Assembly: GCA_900541355.1 (NCBI GenBank)
Contig: UQJU01000059.1
Coordinates: forward strand, 1 to 8,658
Length of the DNA: 8,658 nucleotides
Reading direction: 5' to 3'
Origin: Candidatus Avelusimicrobium fimicolum
Lineage (GTDB): Bacteria; Elusimicrobiota; Elusimicrobia; Elusimicrobiales; Elusimicrobiaceae
Shown here one piece after another: positions 1-8,658 of this stretch. Under the pieces are notes generated by a model, which worked only from the letters and a program-made list of their open reading frames with translations, was not told the origin of the DNA and did not search any database. The position numbers were made by a program, and so were the translations under genes. Position 1 is the first letter of the stretch. Each line of letters opens with the position of its first letter.

Positions 1-3462
<3,462 letters not shown>

Positions 3463-3485
3463 TTCTTTTCTTCCTGCTGTTTGGT

Positions 3486-3585
3486 AACGGACCACGGAGC
3501 CGCAACGCACTCGGCTGTCGGTCCGCCGTTATACCCCGTATAGGGTACGTAATCCCACCCCCGCTAAATGCGAGGGGTGGGATTA
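3486..3585 (-). promoter_or_regulatory. rplL-rpoB intergenic hairpin cluster
   Basis: Three consecutive inverted repeats fill most of the 140-base spacer between rplL and rpoB. The first, after the rplL stop, is a 12-bp perfect stem (3550-3561 with 3574-3585), extended by three further pairs past a one-base bulge. The second is a 5-bp stem (3532-3536 with 3543-3547). The third is a long imperfect stem (about 3486-3531) built on CGGACC/GGTCCG. None is followed by a T-run in the transcribed direction, so a simple intrinsic terminator is unlikely. In E. coli the same spacer holds a partial attenuator and an RNase III site that set the ratio of L7/L12 to beta. A similar role here is inferred from position and structure only. 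Confidence 0.6.
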
Positions 3586-3602
3586 ATAATTCGTCGGTTG
3601 AA

Positions 3603-3986
3603 CTATTTGAGTTCTACGGTGCCGCCGGCTTCGGTGATTTTCTTTTTGAGTTCTTCAGCTTCGGCTTTGGCAACGTTTTCTTTTACGGCTTTCGGGGCGC
3701 CTTCAACCAAGTCTTTGGCTTCTTTCAAGCCCAAGCCGGTGATTTCGCGCACTACTTTGATGACGGCGATTTTTTTAGCAGCGTCAACAGCGGTCAACAC
3801 AACGTTGAATTCGTCTTTTTCTTCAGCGGCGGCAGCGGCAGCAGGAGCGGCAGCGGCAACAGCCACGGCCGGAGCAGCGGCTTTCACACCGAATTTTTCT
3901 TCAATAGCTTTCACGAGTTCGGAAAGTTCCAGAACGGTGAGTTCAGCAATAGCGTTTACTAATTCTTCTTTGGTCATTTTAGCCAT
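3603..3986 (-). CDS. rplL: 50S ribosomal protein L7/L12
   Basis: Stalk protein of the large ribosomal subunit; dimers bind the C-terminal helix of L10 and recruit translation GTPases. The 127-residue product has the family's three parts. The N-terminal dimerisation/L10-binding helices are residues 1-35 (MTKEELVNAIAEL, then EEKFGV). An Ala/Pro-rich hinge covers about 36-54. The C-terminal domain begins at EKDEFNVVL and contains GLGLKEAKDLVE and a GGTVELK end. The start is the ATG at 3984-3986, which has AAGGAA at 3995-4000 with an 8-base spacer. The frame is open further upstream to 4052, but that extension runs through a perfect hairpin and has no family counterpart. A second ATG three codons downstream is possible. 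It lies between rplJ (330-base gap) and rpoB (140-base gap). Confidence 0.98.
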   Translation of the reverse strand: MAKMTKEELVNAIAELTVLELSELVKAIEEKFGVKAAAPAVAVAAAAPAAAAAAEEKDEFNVVLTAVDAAKKIAVIKVVREITGLGLKEAKDLVEGAPKAVKENVAKAEAEELKKKITEAGGTVELK

Positions 3987-4025
3987 TTTATTTTTTCCTT
4001 GTTTCTTATAGAGTAGCTGCCTTCT

Positions 4026-4044
4026 GCCTAAACCGTGTTTAGGC
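4026..4044 (-). promoter_or_regulatory. Hairpin in the rplL leader
   Basis: Perfect 8-bp inverted repeat GCCTAAAC/GTTTAGGC with a 3-base loop, 40 bases upstream of the rplL start. No T-run follows on the minus strand, so it is not terminator-like. The stem resembles the core of the rplJ-leader hairpin (GCCTAAAAA/TTTTTAGGC), and both are followed downstream by an AGAAA(A)CAAGG stretch, which in the rplL case includes the Shine-Dalgarno sequence. A regulatory or RNA-processing role is inferred. Confidence 0.5.
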
Positions 4045-4090
4045 CCGTGCATTTATCCTTTCGGGCTACTACCGCACTTGGCGGGTTTAG

Positions 4091-4099
4091 ATTTTACCA
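4091..4099 (-). promoter_or_regulatory. Possible extended -10 promoter for rplL
   Basis: TGGTAAAAT on the minus strand fits an extended -10 (TGn plus TAAAAT) and would start a transcript roughly 100 bases before rplL. No acceptable -35 hexamer is present at the usual distance. It resembles the extended -10 sites TGGTATAAT and TGCTATAAT proposed elsewhere in this window. It also overlaps the end of the short open frame at 4094-4171, so the match could be coincidental. Confidence 0.25.
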
Positions 4100-4171
4100 T
4101 TTAGGAAAACGGCAAGGCGTTGGTCCTAAGACACCGCCCGTACTATTTCGTATTTTGGGGCGGATTTCCAT
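4094..4171 (-). CDS. Candidate 25-residue small ORF between rplJ and rplL
   Basis: A 25-codon frame from ATG (4169-4171) to TAA, in the same direction as the operon. It is preceded by AAGGAG at 4177-4182 with a 5-base spacer, a better ribosome-binding site than that of rplJ itself. The product would begin MEIRPKIRNS and end PCRFPKW; it is basic, and I recognise no family. Two inverted repeats surround its start: TTGCATA/TATGCAA (4181-4202), overlapping the Shine-Dalgarno, and CCGCCC/GGGCGG (4134-4163), just inside the frame. This could be a translated small protein, a leader peptide acting on rplL, or a chance frame. Coding status is unproven. Confidence 0.3.
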   Translation of the reverse strand: MEIRPKIRNSTGGVLGPTPCRFPKW

Positions 4172-4176
4172 TTTTG

Positions 4177-4202
4177 CTCCTTGCATAATTTCCACTATGC
4201 AA
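4177..4202 (-). promoter_or_regulatory. Strong ribosome-binding site abutting a hairpin
   Basis: AAGGAG at 4177-4182 lies directly at the foot of a perfect 7-bp inverted repeat, TTGCATA (4196-4202 on the minus strand) and TATGCAA (4181-4187), with an 8-base loop. The last two bases of the stem are the first two of the Shine-Dalgarno. Folding would therefore partly occlude ribosome entry to the frame starting at 4171. The layout suggests translational control, but this is inferred. Confidence 0.4.
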
Positions 4203-4289
4203 AGTTGCAAAGAAAATGAAAATCACGCCTGCCAAAATCCAAAATCGCTTCCGTATCGCTTACGCGCACAAAAGCACCACCCGTTTTCC

Positions 4290-4310
4290 GCGCGCCCAAC
4301 GTCGGCGCGT
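4290..4310 (-). promoter_or_regulatory. GC-rich hairpin just after rplJ
   Basis: A CGCGCC/GGCGCG stem (4291-4296 with 4304-4309, 7-base loop) starts 7 bases beyond the rplJ stop codon in the transcribed direction. No T-run follows, so it is more likely an attenuation, pausing or 3'-end protecting structure than an efficient terminator. It would affect the rplJ-to-rplL read-through ratio if functional. Confidence 0.4.
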
Positions 4311-4316
4311 ACGTTA

Positions 4317-4844
4317 CTATTTGCCTTGTTGTTTGTCTTCCAAGGCTTTGATAACGTAGGCAAAATCCCGTATCGGAGCTTGCAACACTTGCGCAGACTG
4401 GGCGACCGCGTTGTACAACGCACCGGCCAACTTGGACAGGTTTTCTTCTTTGGTACCAATGGTAGCCAACTGTTTAACCTGGTCTTCGTTGTACCAGACG
4501 CCATCAGAATAGCAAGCACGAAGCTTCAAAGCCGTAAACTTTTTCTGAAAGTCCACCAACGTTTTGGCGACGGCGGCAATGTCTCCGCCTACCGCAATAG
4601 CCGTCGGGCCCTGAAAGAGTTTCTCATCAGCGCCTTCAATATTGGCCTGGCGGATGGCGTGATCTACGATAGCGTTGCGTTCCACACGGAATTTTGCTCC
4701 GGCGGGCGCTAATTGCTTGCGCAGTTCAGCCATATCCACGAACTTCAAGCCTTGGTAGGCCGTGAAGAACAGGGTGCCGCTCGCGGTAATTTCAGAAGCT
4801 AAGTCTTGCGACTTTTGTTTCTTTTGGTCTTTTGTCAGGTTCAT
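4317..4844 (-). CDS. rplJ: 50S ribosomal protein L10
   Basis: Base of the ribosomal stalk: it binds 23S rRNA through its N-terminal domain and several L7/L12 dimers through its C-terminal helix. In many bacteria the L10-L12 complex represses its own mRNA. The product has 175 residues, the usual length. It shows the N-terminal MNLTKDQK, a TAYQGL segment, AELRKQLAPAGAKFRVERNA, and the family signature FQGPTAIAVGG at about residues 92-102. It ends with a helix (LQAPIRDFAYVIKALEDK) suited to L12 binding. The start ATG (4842-4844) has only a weak AGG 7 bases upstream, notable because other genes here have good ribosome-binding sites; this fits regulated translation. rplL follows after a long 330-base gap. 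rplK-rplA do not precede it. Confidence 0.97.
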   Translation of the reverse strand: MNLTKDQKKQKSQDLASEITASGTLFFTAYQGLKFVDMAELRKQLAPAGAKFRVERNAIVDHAIRQANIEGADEKLFQGPTAIAVGGDIAAVAKTLVDFQKKFTALKLRACYSDGVWYNEDQVKQLATIGTKEENLSKLAGALYNAVAQSAQVLQAPIRDFAYVIKALEDKQQGK

Positions 4845-4877
4845 TTTATTGCCTGTTTTAATAACGGAACCGGCCTT

Positions 4878-4963
4878 GTTTTCTGCGCCTAAAAAGTAAT
4901 TTTTTAGGCAGAGAAAACGACAGCCACAAACTCCCTTTCCTTCGTTTTACCGTCGGAGGAGTT
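4878..4963 (-). promoter_or_regulatory. Structured rplJ leader, candidate L10 autoregulatory site
   Basis: Two hairpins lie between the proposed promoter and the rplJ start. The proximal one (4878-4918) is an 18-bp stem with one C-C mismatch and one G-U pair around a 5-base loop. Its arms are GTTTTCT plus GCCTAAAAA and the complements. The distal one (4929-4963) pairs AACTCC with GGAGTT and continues with TCC/GGA after a bulge. L10 leaders in many bacteria (the Rfam family L10_leader) carry a structured binding site for the L10-L12 complex upstream of rplJ. Position and structure agree with that, but I cannot confirm a match to the consensus or a kink-turn. Confidence 0.5.
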
Positions 4964-4997
4964 ATGGTTCTCGTTACAAATCGGGTTAATTACTTCT

Positions 4998-5025
4998 ATT
5001 ATATTTTATCAATAAAAGCCGCCAA
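4998..5025 (-). promoter_or_regulatory. Promoter for the rplJ-rplL-rpoB operon (proximal)
   Basis: Minus-strand TTGGCG (5020-5025) and a perfect TATAAT (4998-5003) are separated by 16 bases. Initiation would fall near 4991, giving a leader of about 147 bases that includes both rplJ-leader hairpins. This is the best two-box sigma-70-type promoter upstream of rplJ. Confidence 0.6.
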
Positions 5026-5069
5026 ATGCAATCCTTTTTGCAAACGTTTTATCCGCGGCTCTTGTAATT

Positions 5070-5078
5070 ATTATACCA
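5070..5078 (-). promoter_or_regulatory. Promoter for the rplJ operon (distal, extended -10)
   Basis: TGGTATAAT on the minus strand is a perfect -10 hexamer with the TGn extension, about 70 bases upstream of the proximal promoter. No convincing -35 box is present, as is common with extended -10 promoters. Tandem promoters would suit a highly expressed ribosomal operon. It may also indicate that rplJ is transcribed independently of the metallopeptidase gene upstream. Confidence 0.5.
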
Positions 5079-5148
5079 AAAATTTAAGGAAATTTCTATA
5101 TTTTCCCGTTTTATTTTTGAGCACGGTTTACCGGTCTTTTATAACCGA

Positions 5149-7122
5149 TTACAACATATATACTGCTGTGCCCTCGTTTTCCATATTCGGGCACCATTTG
5201 GTGGCTTTTAGCGGGTTGTCCGCCGGGTAAAAGTCAGTTGGTTCATTAGCGCATATTTGGGGGGCTCCGGTCCGAATCGCGTCCCTTTCCAGCATTACTT
5301 CCTGCCATTTTGCCGGATTTCCTGTTGTAAAGACTTCGGACCAATATGCACTTAAAAATTCTTCGTTCACCGATAACGTTGCTGCTGCTATCCAAGTGGA
5401 TAACAAAGACCTTACAAAGGATTCTATCTTATCCGTCCGATATTCGTTACCATATTCTATATTGGCTTTTTGCATAAAGTCAATCATCCCACTCCCGATT
5501 TTTTCCCAATCGGCGTTTTCTACGCCTTTACCAATTAGAGATAGTAAGGACATTACATAAGTATTCTTCCTTAAATACTTATCGTCCAAGTCGTTGCCCA
5601 TTAATTTGATGACCGATTTTAAATACGTGTCGTATTCGGGATATTCGGGGTTACTTGACCAAGATACAGTTGTTATATTATCTTGGGTACCTTTAACCGC
5701 TACAAAAGAAGAGATTGGATCCCCATCCTCCAACTTACCAGACTGCTCCCGGGATATGGCGCTAAGCCCCAAGGAAGAATCCTTCTCTTCCGGCTTCCAC
5801 AGCACAAGCAGTTTGGAATCTCCCACTAAGGCAGATATTTGAATATTATTACTGTCTATAACGCTATACCAAGGGTCCTTCCAATATACATAGTTCCCTC
5901 TTGGCAGAAAAATCAGCGTGAACACACTAACAATCCCTTTGTCTTGGGGATCTTCCACCCAAGTGCTTACAGACATAGGTGTATAGTATAGATGCCCCTC
6001 GGTGCCACCGTCAGTAACCAGTAGCGTTCCGTCTGGCTGAGGGATTCCTTTATGCAGGTCTTCATAGTAAGGAATCCACGGCAAGGTAATCGGCGCATAA
6101 ATTGCCATATCCTCTTTGCGGCTATACACCTTTTCGCCTGCTTCGTTATAAAAATACACATAGGGCGGAACTACAAAGGGAGGGCGGTTTAACTGGCGGG
6201 AACTAGCGTATTGTATATTTTCCCGGCGGCACAGGGTTTTCCAGCCCTTTTTTCCGCCACGCGCGTGCTGATGGGCAAAATCCAGCAAATTAATCATCCC
6301 ATCCGCATCCGTGCAAGAAAAATAGGCATAGTCCCTTGTTTCCACGCCATTTTGCATAATGCTGGGCCAAAAGCCGGATAAACCATATTCCACACTATTG
6401 GGGTCATTCTCGGTGCGTGGGTATTGGTCCGCAAAGCCCAGCAGGTGCCCCATTTCGTGAAACAAAGAATCGGTATCTCTAAATGGAACAAAAAGAGCGT
6501 TGATTGTTGTATCCGCATAAACAGCCGTAACGTCGTCATCTATGGCTAATGACTGCCCCACGGCTTCCCAAGAAACATACCGCCCTGGCAAATTATGGGT
6601 TTCCTGCGCCATATTTACATAAGAGGCAGAAAAACTGTCTTGTATTTCCTTTCTATAATTCTCCATATCCTCCCGTACCGCAGGAGAGCAATGCGCAGGG
6701 TACATTTCTAGGTACTGGGGCAAATTAGCCACCGCCACCGGGCGGGCCAGTTCCTGCCAAGGGGTCTTTTCAAAATCTGCACAGGACAAATAGGGCCGCA
6801 TTTCAAACTTCCACGGTGTTTGAAGCATTTTTACCACGTCTTTAAATTCTTTTTCGCGCTGGGCTTCCCTGATTTCCTGCAAGGTGTAAATACGCCAACT
6901 GTTAAAGGAACGCACAAAAATATCGTCCAGTTTTTCCAAATTCCACGGGCCCATAGTGTGTACAAAATAAGGCAGCGTTTCTCCTCTTACCAACCGGGTA
7001 ACCAAAGGTACTTTACTCCATTGTTGTGTACTGTTTGCAAAGTAATCAGTAAACCGCCAACTAAACCCCGGCAAGGATAAACACAAGAACGCCAGTAAAA
7101 CTATCATTTTCCTAAATAACAT
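5149..7122 (-). CDS. Exported metzincin-like zinc metallopeptidase
   Basis: Predicted secreted peptidase of 657 residues. Residues 1-21 are a classical signal peptide (Arg-Lys, then a hydrophobic core ending LPGFS) with no lipobox. The zinc motif HEMGHLLGFAD (H222, E223, H226, D232) fits HExxHxxGxxD. It is followed after 24 residues by SIM (254-256), matching a metzincin Met-turn, so the likely zinc ligands are H222, H226 and D232, with E223 as the catalytic base. After the predicted cleavage six cysteines remain (114, 145, 270, 298, 624, 644), enough for three disulfides in an exported protein. The part from about residue 310 is rich in Trp, Tyr and Pro and then becomes helical; I recognise no domain there. 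I cannot assign a MEROPS family; snapalysin-type M7 also uses Asp as third ligand. The ATG has AAAGGAG (7130-7136) with a 7-base spacer. No clear terminator separates it from rplJ. Peptidase class is fairly sure, substrate unknown. Confidence 0.85.
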   Translation of the reverse strand: MLFRKMIVLLAFLCLSLPGFSWRFTDYFANSTQQWSKVPLVTRLVRGETLPYFVHTMGPWNLEKLDDIFVRSFNSWRIYTLQEIREAQREKEFKDVVKMLQTPWKFEMRPYLSCADFEKTPWQELARPVAVANLPQYLEMYPAHCSPAVREDMENYRKEIQDSFSASYVNMAQETHNLPGRYVSWEAVGQSLAIDDDVTAVYADTTINALFVPFRDTDSLFHEMGHLLGFADQYPRTENDPNSVEYGLSGFWPSIMQNGVETRDYAYFSCTDADGMINLLDFAHQHARGGKKGWKTLCRRENIQYASSRQLNRPPFVVPPYVYFYNEAGEKVYSRKEDMAIYAPITLPWIPYYEDLHKGIPQPDGTLLVTDGGTEGHLYYTPMSVSTWVEDPQDKGIVSVFTLIFLPRGNYVYWKDPWYSVIDSNNIQISALVGDSKLLVLWKPEEKDSSLGLSAISREQSGKLEDGDPISSFVAVKGTQDNITTVSWSSNPEYPEYDTYLKSVIKLMGNDLDDKYLRKNTYVMSLLSLIGKGVENADWEKIGSGMIDFMQKANIEYGNEYRTDKIESFVRSLLSTWIAAATLSVNEEFLSAYWSEVFTTGNPAKWQEVMLERDAIRTGAPQICANEPTDFYPADNPLKATKWCPNMENEGTAVYML

Positions 7123-7146
7123 AAATTTTCTCCTTTGGATAATTTT

Positions 7147-7155
7147 ATTATAGCA
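7147..7155 (-). promoter_or_regulatory. Extended -10 promoter of the metallopeptidase gene
   Basis: TGCTATAAT on the minus strand: a perfect -10 with the TGn extension, 25 bases before the start codon. Initiation at about 7140 gives a leader just long enough to hold the AAAGGAG ribosome-binding site. No clear -35 box is seen. Confidence 0.6.
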
Positions 7156-7190
7156 AATAGGACCCAGGCCTTTTATAGGTCTTTATACCC

Positions 7191-7219
7191 TTGTCTCACC
7201 GCCTAATAGTAGGTATAGT
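7191..7219 (+). promoter_or_regulatory. Promoter of the exported phosphatase gene
   Basis: TTGTCT (7191-7196) and TATAGT (7214-7219) with an ideal 17-base spacer. The usual start point, 7 bases after the -10, is 7226, exactly the A of the ATG. This predicts a leaderless transcript and agrees with the absence of any Shine-Dalgarno sequence. It is divergent from the metallopeptidase promoter 40 bases away. Confidence 0.5.
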
Positions 7220-7225
7220 ATAGAT

Positions 7226-7999
7226 ATGCGGATTTGGTATTTATTGCTTATTTTTCTATTTTCCATATGCGGGGCTACTAATGTGCAAGCCCAGCGGCGG
7301 GCTCTTTTCCCTAAAAAGCCTATCCGCGTGCAGGTGCATACCCCCAAAATAGAAACGCTGACTATACGCCCGGTTAATGTACCTATGCCAAAGGTACAAC
7401 TGCCAGCGGTTCTTGCGCCACAATACCGCGCCAAGTTGGAACACCAATTAATCACCCAAACCTTAAAAGCCCAACCGCTCCGCGAAGCAAAAGCCGTATT
7501 AAAACCCGGCTTACCAAATGCGTATCAGGTGTCTCATTGGCTCTACCGCGGCGGCCAACCCACCCGCCAAGGGTATGAAGAACTGGTCAAAATGGGCATA
7601 AAAACCGTTGTCAATTTGCGCGTTACTCCGCAAAATAAAAAAATAATAGAGGGGCTGCCCTTAACAGTTTATCAAGTACCGCTAAATCCTGTTATGCTAA
7701 ATACAGACGGGGTAGAAGAGGTTTTAAAATTGTTGTCCAATCCCGCTAATTACCCTATTTACTTACATTGCCGCTATGGTTCTGACCGCACCGGCACAAT
7801 GGTAGCCCTCTACCGTATGACGGTGGAGGAGTGGCCGCGCGAACACGCTATACAGGAAATGACATCCCCGCATTTCGGGTTTCACAAAATATTCACGAAT
7901 TTACTACGCTATGTAAAACAGGTCAAGTTGAAAAAGCCCTCTCTGCCTTTCCACCATAAAAGGCAAGGAAATGAGGGGCAACCTTCTATTAACCGATAA
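7226..7999 (+). CDS. Exported CX5R (dual-specificity/Siw14-like) phosphatase
   Basis: Cysteine-dependent phosphatase of 257 residues, predicted to act outside the cytoplasm. Residues 1-22 form a signal peptide (MRIWYLLLIFLFSICG..., likely cut after VQA), which supports this start. A linker of about 70 residues rich in Pro, Val and basic residues precedes the catalytic domain (about 95-230). That domain opens with LYRGGQPTRQGYEEL, then MGIKTVVNLR, a typical start of this superfamily. The P-loop is HCRYGSDRTG (181-190), with nucleophile C182 and phosphate-binding R188. The general-acid Asp is uncertain; D161 is a candidate. Relatives include protein tyrosine/dual-specificity phosphatases and Siw14-type inositol pyrophosphate phosphatases, so the substrate could be a phosphoprotein or phosphorylated inositol. 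The C-terminus is basic (KKPSLPFHHKRQ). It has no Shine-Dalgarno and is divergent from the metallopeptidase gene. Family assignment is firm, substrate is not. Confidence 0.9.
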   Translation: MRIWYLLLIFLFSICGATNVQAQRRALFPKKPIRVQVHTPKIETLTIRPVNVPMPKVQLPAVLAPQYRAKLEHQLITQTLKAQPLREAKAVLKPGLPNAYQVSHWLYRGGQPTRQGYEELVKMGIKTVVNLRVTPQNKKIIEGLPLTVYQVPLNPVMLNTDGVEEVLKLLSNPANYPIYLHCRYGSDRTGTMVALYRMTVEEWPREHAIQEMTSPHFGFHKIFTNLLRYVKQVKLKKPSLPFHHKRQGNEGQPSINR

Positions 8000-8168
8000 A
8001 TCCAGACTCTTTTCCGTGCCAATATACTTTGCGCTATGGCAAAAAGGGCTGCTCAATGTGTGTAAAATACAATAGAACAACACAGATGAAACAAACTATT
8101 GGCCTTTGGACCTGGTGAAAAAATTTTCGTTTAATTAGATATTGCTTCCAATCAAAAAATTAACCCGC

Positions 8169-8202
8169 AAAAAAGTAAGCCCCCGCATATTAGTGGGGGT
8201 TA
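8169..8202 (-). terminator. Terminator-like hairpin, minus strand
   Basis: CCCCC/GGGGG stem (8180-8184 with 8195-8199) continued by one G-U and one C-G pair around a 6-base loop, with a TAA/TTA extension after a one-base bulge. On the minus strand six T residues follow (8169-8174), five bases below the G-run. On the plus strand only a weak TTAAAGTTTCTT follows, so it could also help end the phosphatase transcript. No clear gene lies just upstream on the minus strand. Confidence 0.5.
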
Positions 8203-8606
8203 AAGTTTCTTGTAGTTAAAAACTTTCGGCTTCGCTTAATTTTACCCACCACTACCCATTCAAAAGCAAAGTTTACTAACGGATGCACGCGCTTGACCGC
8301 AATTATGCTTGAAGGTCTTGCGAGCAGTTCTGTATGGTCAAGTAATTTTTTCAATAAAGTTTTGGATATATTTGGGGGCGTAGTCAACTGCTAAAATAGG
8401 GATAATCCATTCCGGGAAGTAATGATATGTACCTTGGTTTCATTTGTTAAGGGATGAACTGCTTATTCCAAGGGAAGATAGCACCCTCCTTCATGCAAAA
8501 GAGAGCATTTCAAAAGATTTCGCGTGCCTTTTTACGATATCCCCGGTAATTCCAAGAAGATTAAGGTAAGGATAACCTGTTTTATGCTTTCTTCTCCCTC
8601 GGGTAT

Positions 8607-8636
8607 AAAACAAAAAACCCCGCGTTAGCGGGGTTT
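8607..8636 (-). terminator. Rho-independent terminator, minus strand
   Basis: Perfect 9-bp stem AAACCCCGC/GCGGGGTTT (8615-8623 with 8628-8636) around a 4-base loop, followed on the minus strand by TTTTTTGTTTT. This is a classic intrinsic terminator for a minus-strand gene lying beyond the right edge. Stop codons are available in every minus-strand frame between 8637 and 8658, so that gene probably ends at or just outside the edge. Confidence 0.85.
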
Positions 8637-8658
8637 CAAATCACCTTAAACAAAAGGC

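Larger units (their letters stand above)
8000..8658. other. Intergenic stretch with no recognisable gene
   Basis: No frame here has a good start, ribosome-binding site and recognisable product together. The longest frame is on the minus strand (8190-8387, 65 codons from a TTG). It lacks a Shine-Dalgarno and ends inside a terminator-like hairpin; part of it (LLDHTELLARPSS, then VHPLVNFAFEW) looks protein-like but matches nothing I know. An AAGGAGG on the minus strand near 8490 has no usable start codon behind it. I saw no tRNA, tmRNA, RNase P or SRP RNA signature. It may be eroded coding sequence or hold a small RNA. Confidence 0.5.

Noticed and set aside
3987..4052. 22-residue N-terminal extension of L7/L12
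   Set aside because: It has no counterpart in the family, it runs through a perfect hairpin, and a good ribosome-binding site serves the ATG at 3986.
4035..4712. Plus-strand 225-codon frame across the rplJ-rplL gap and antisense to rplJ
   Set aside because: It overlaps rplJ, whose identity is certain, has no Shine-Dalgarno, and its product resembles no protein.
5101..5148. Possible terminator after the metallopeptidase gene
   Set aside because: Only short CGG/CCG or CGGT/ACCG stems can form and the following sequence is A-rich, not T-rich, on the minus strand.
4964..5230. Plus-strand 88-codon frame beginning just after GGAGGAG
   Set aside because: The Shine-Dalgarno look-alike is one arm of a hairpin in the rplJ leader. 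The frame lies antisense to the rplJ promoters and the peptidase 3' end, and its composition looks like translated AT-rich noncoding DNA.
7161..7181. GACC-n13-GGTC inverted repeat between the divergent promoters as an operator
   Set aside because: Only four bases per arm match; too short to separate from chance.
8086..8118. Ten-codon frame MKQTIGLWTW, with two Trp codons like a trp leader peptide
   Set aside because: No Shine-Dalgarno, no convincing promoter, no trp gene downstream in the window and no clear antiterminator/terminator pair linked to it.

Overview
The window is a bacterial chromosome segment of moderate G+C. Its left half, read on the minus strand, is the core of a ribosomal protein/RNA polymerase operon: rplJ (L10, 4317-4844), rplL (L7/L12, 3603-3986) and rpoB (beta subunit, from 3462 running off the left edge). 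All three are identified from conserved sequence and look intact. The phylum cannot be fixed from this window. A gut-associated Elusimicrobiota-like lineage is only a loose guess from general sequence flavour. The beta subunit has a Lys/Glu-rich helical insertion and exported proteins have short classical signal peptides, so a Gram-negative-type bacterium is likely.

The operon has long, structured spacers. The rplJ leader (4845-5148) carries two promoter candidates and two stacked hairpins suited to L10-type autogenous control. The unusually long 330-base rplJ-rplL spacer holds several inverted repeats and a 25-codon open frame with a textbook Shine-Dalgarno sequence. The rplL-rpoB spacer folds into three consecutive hairpins, where other bacteria place attenuation or RNase processing sites. 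rplK and rplA, which usually precede rplJ, are absent.

In their place, upstream and on the same strand, is a 657-residue exported metzincin-like metallopeptidase (5149-7122). It has HExxHxxGxxD and a downstream Met-turn, and a large C-terminal part I do not recognise. Divergent from it, across 103 bases with back-to-back promoters, is an exported CX5R (dual-specificity/Siw14-like) phosphatase (7226-7999). The -10 of its best promoter candidate is so close to the ATG that the mRNA may be leaderless. The two genes look like an accessory pair of secreted enzymes next to a housekeeping operon.

The right end (8000-8658) has no gene I can recognise. It contains two minus-strand terminator-like hairpins, one at about 8615 closing a gene beyond the window and one at about 8180. 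They bracket roughly 400 bases with only weak open frames.
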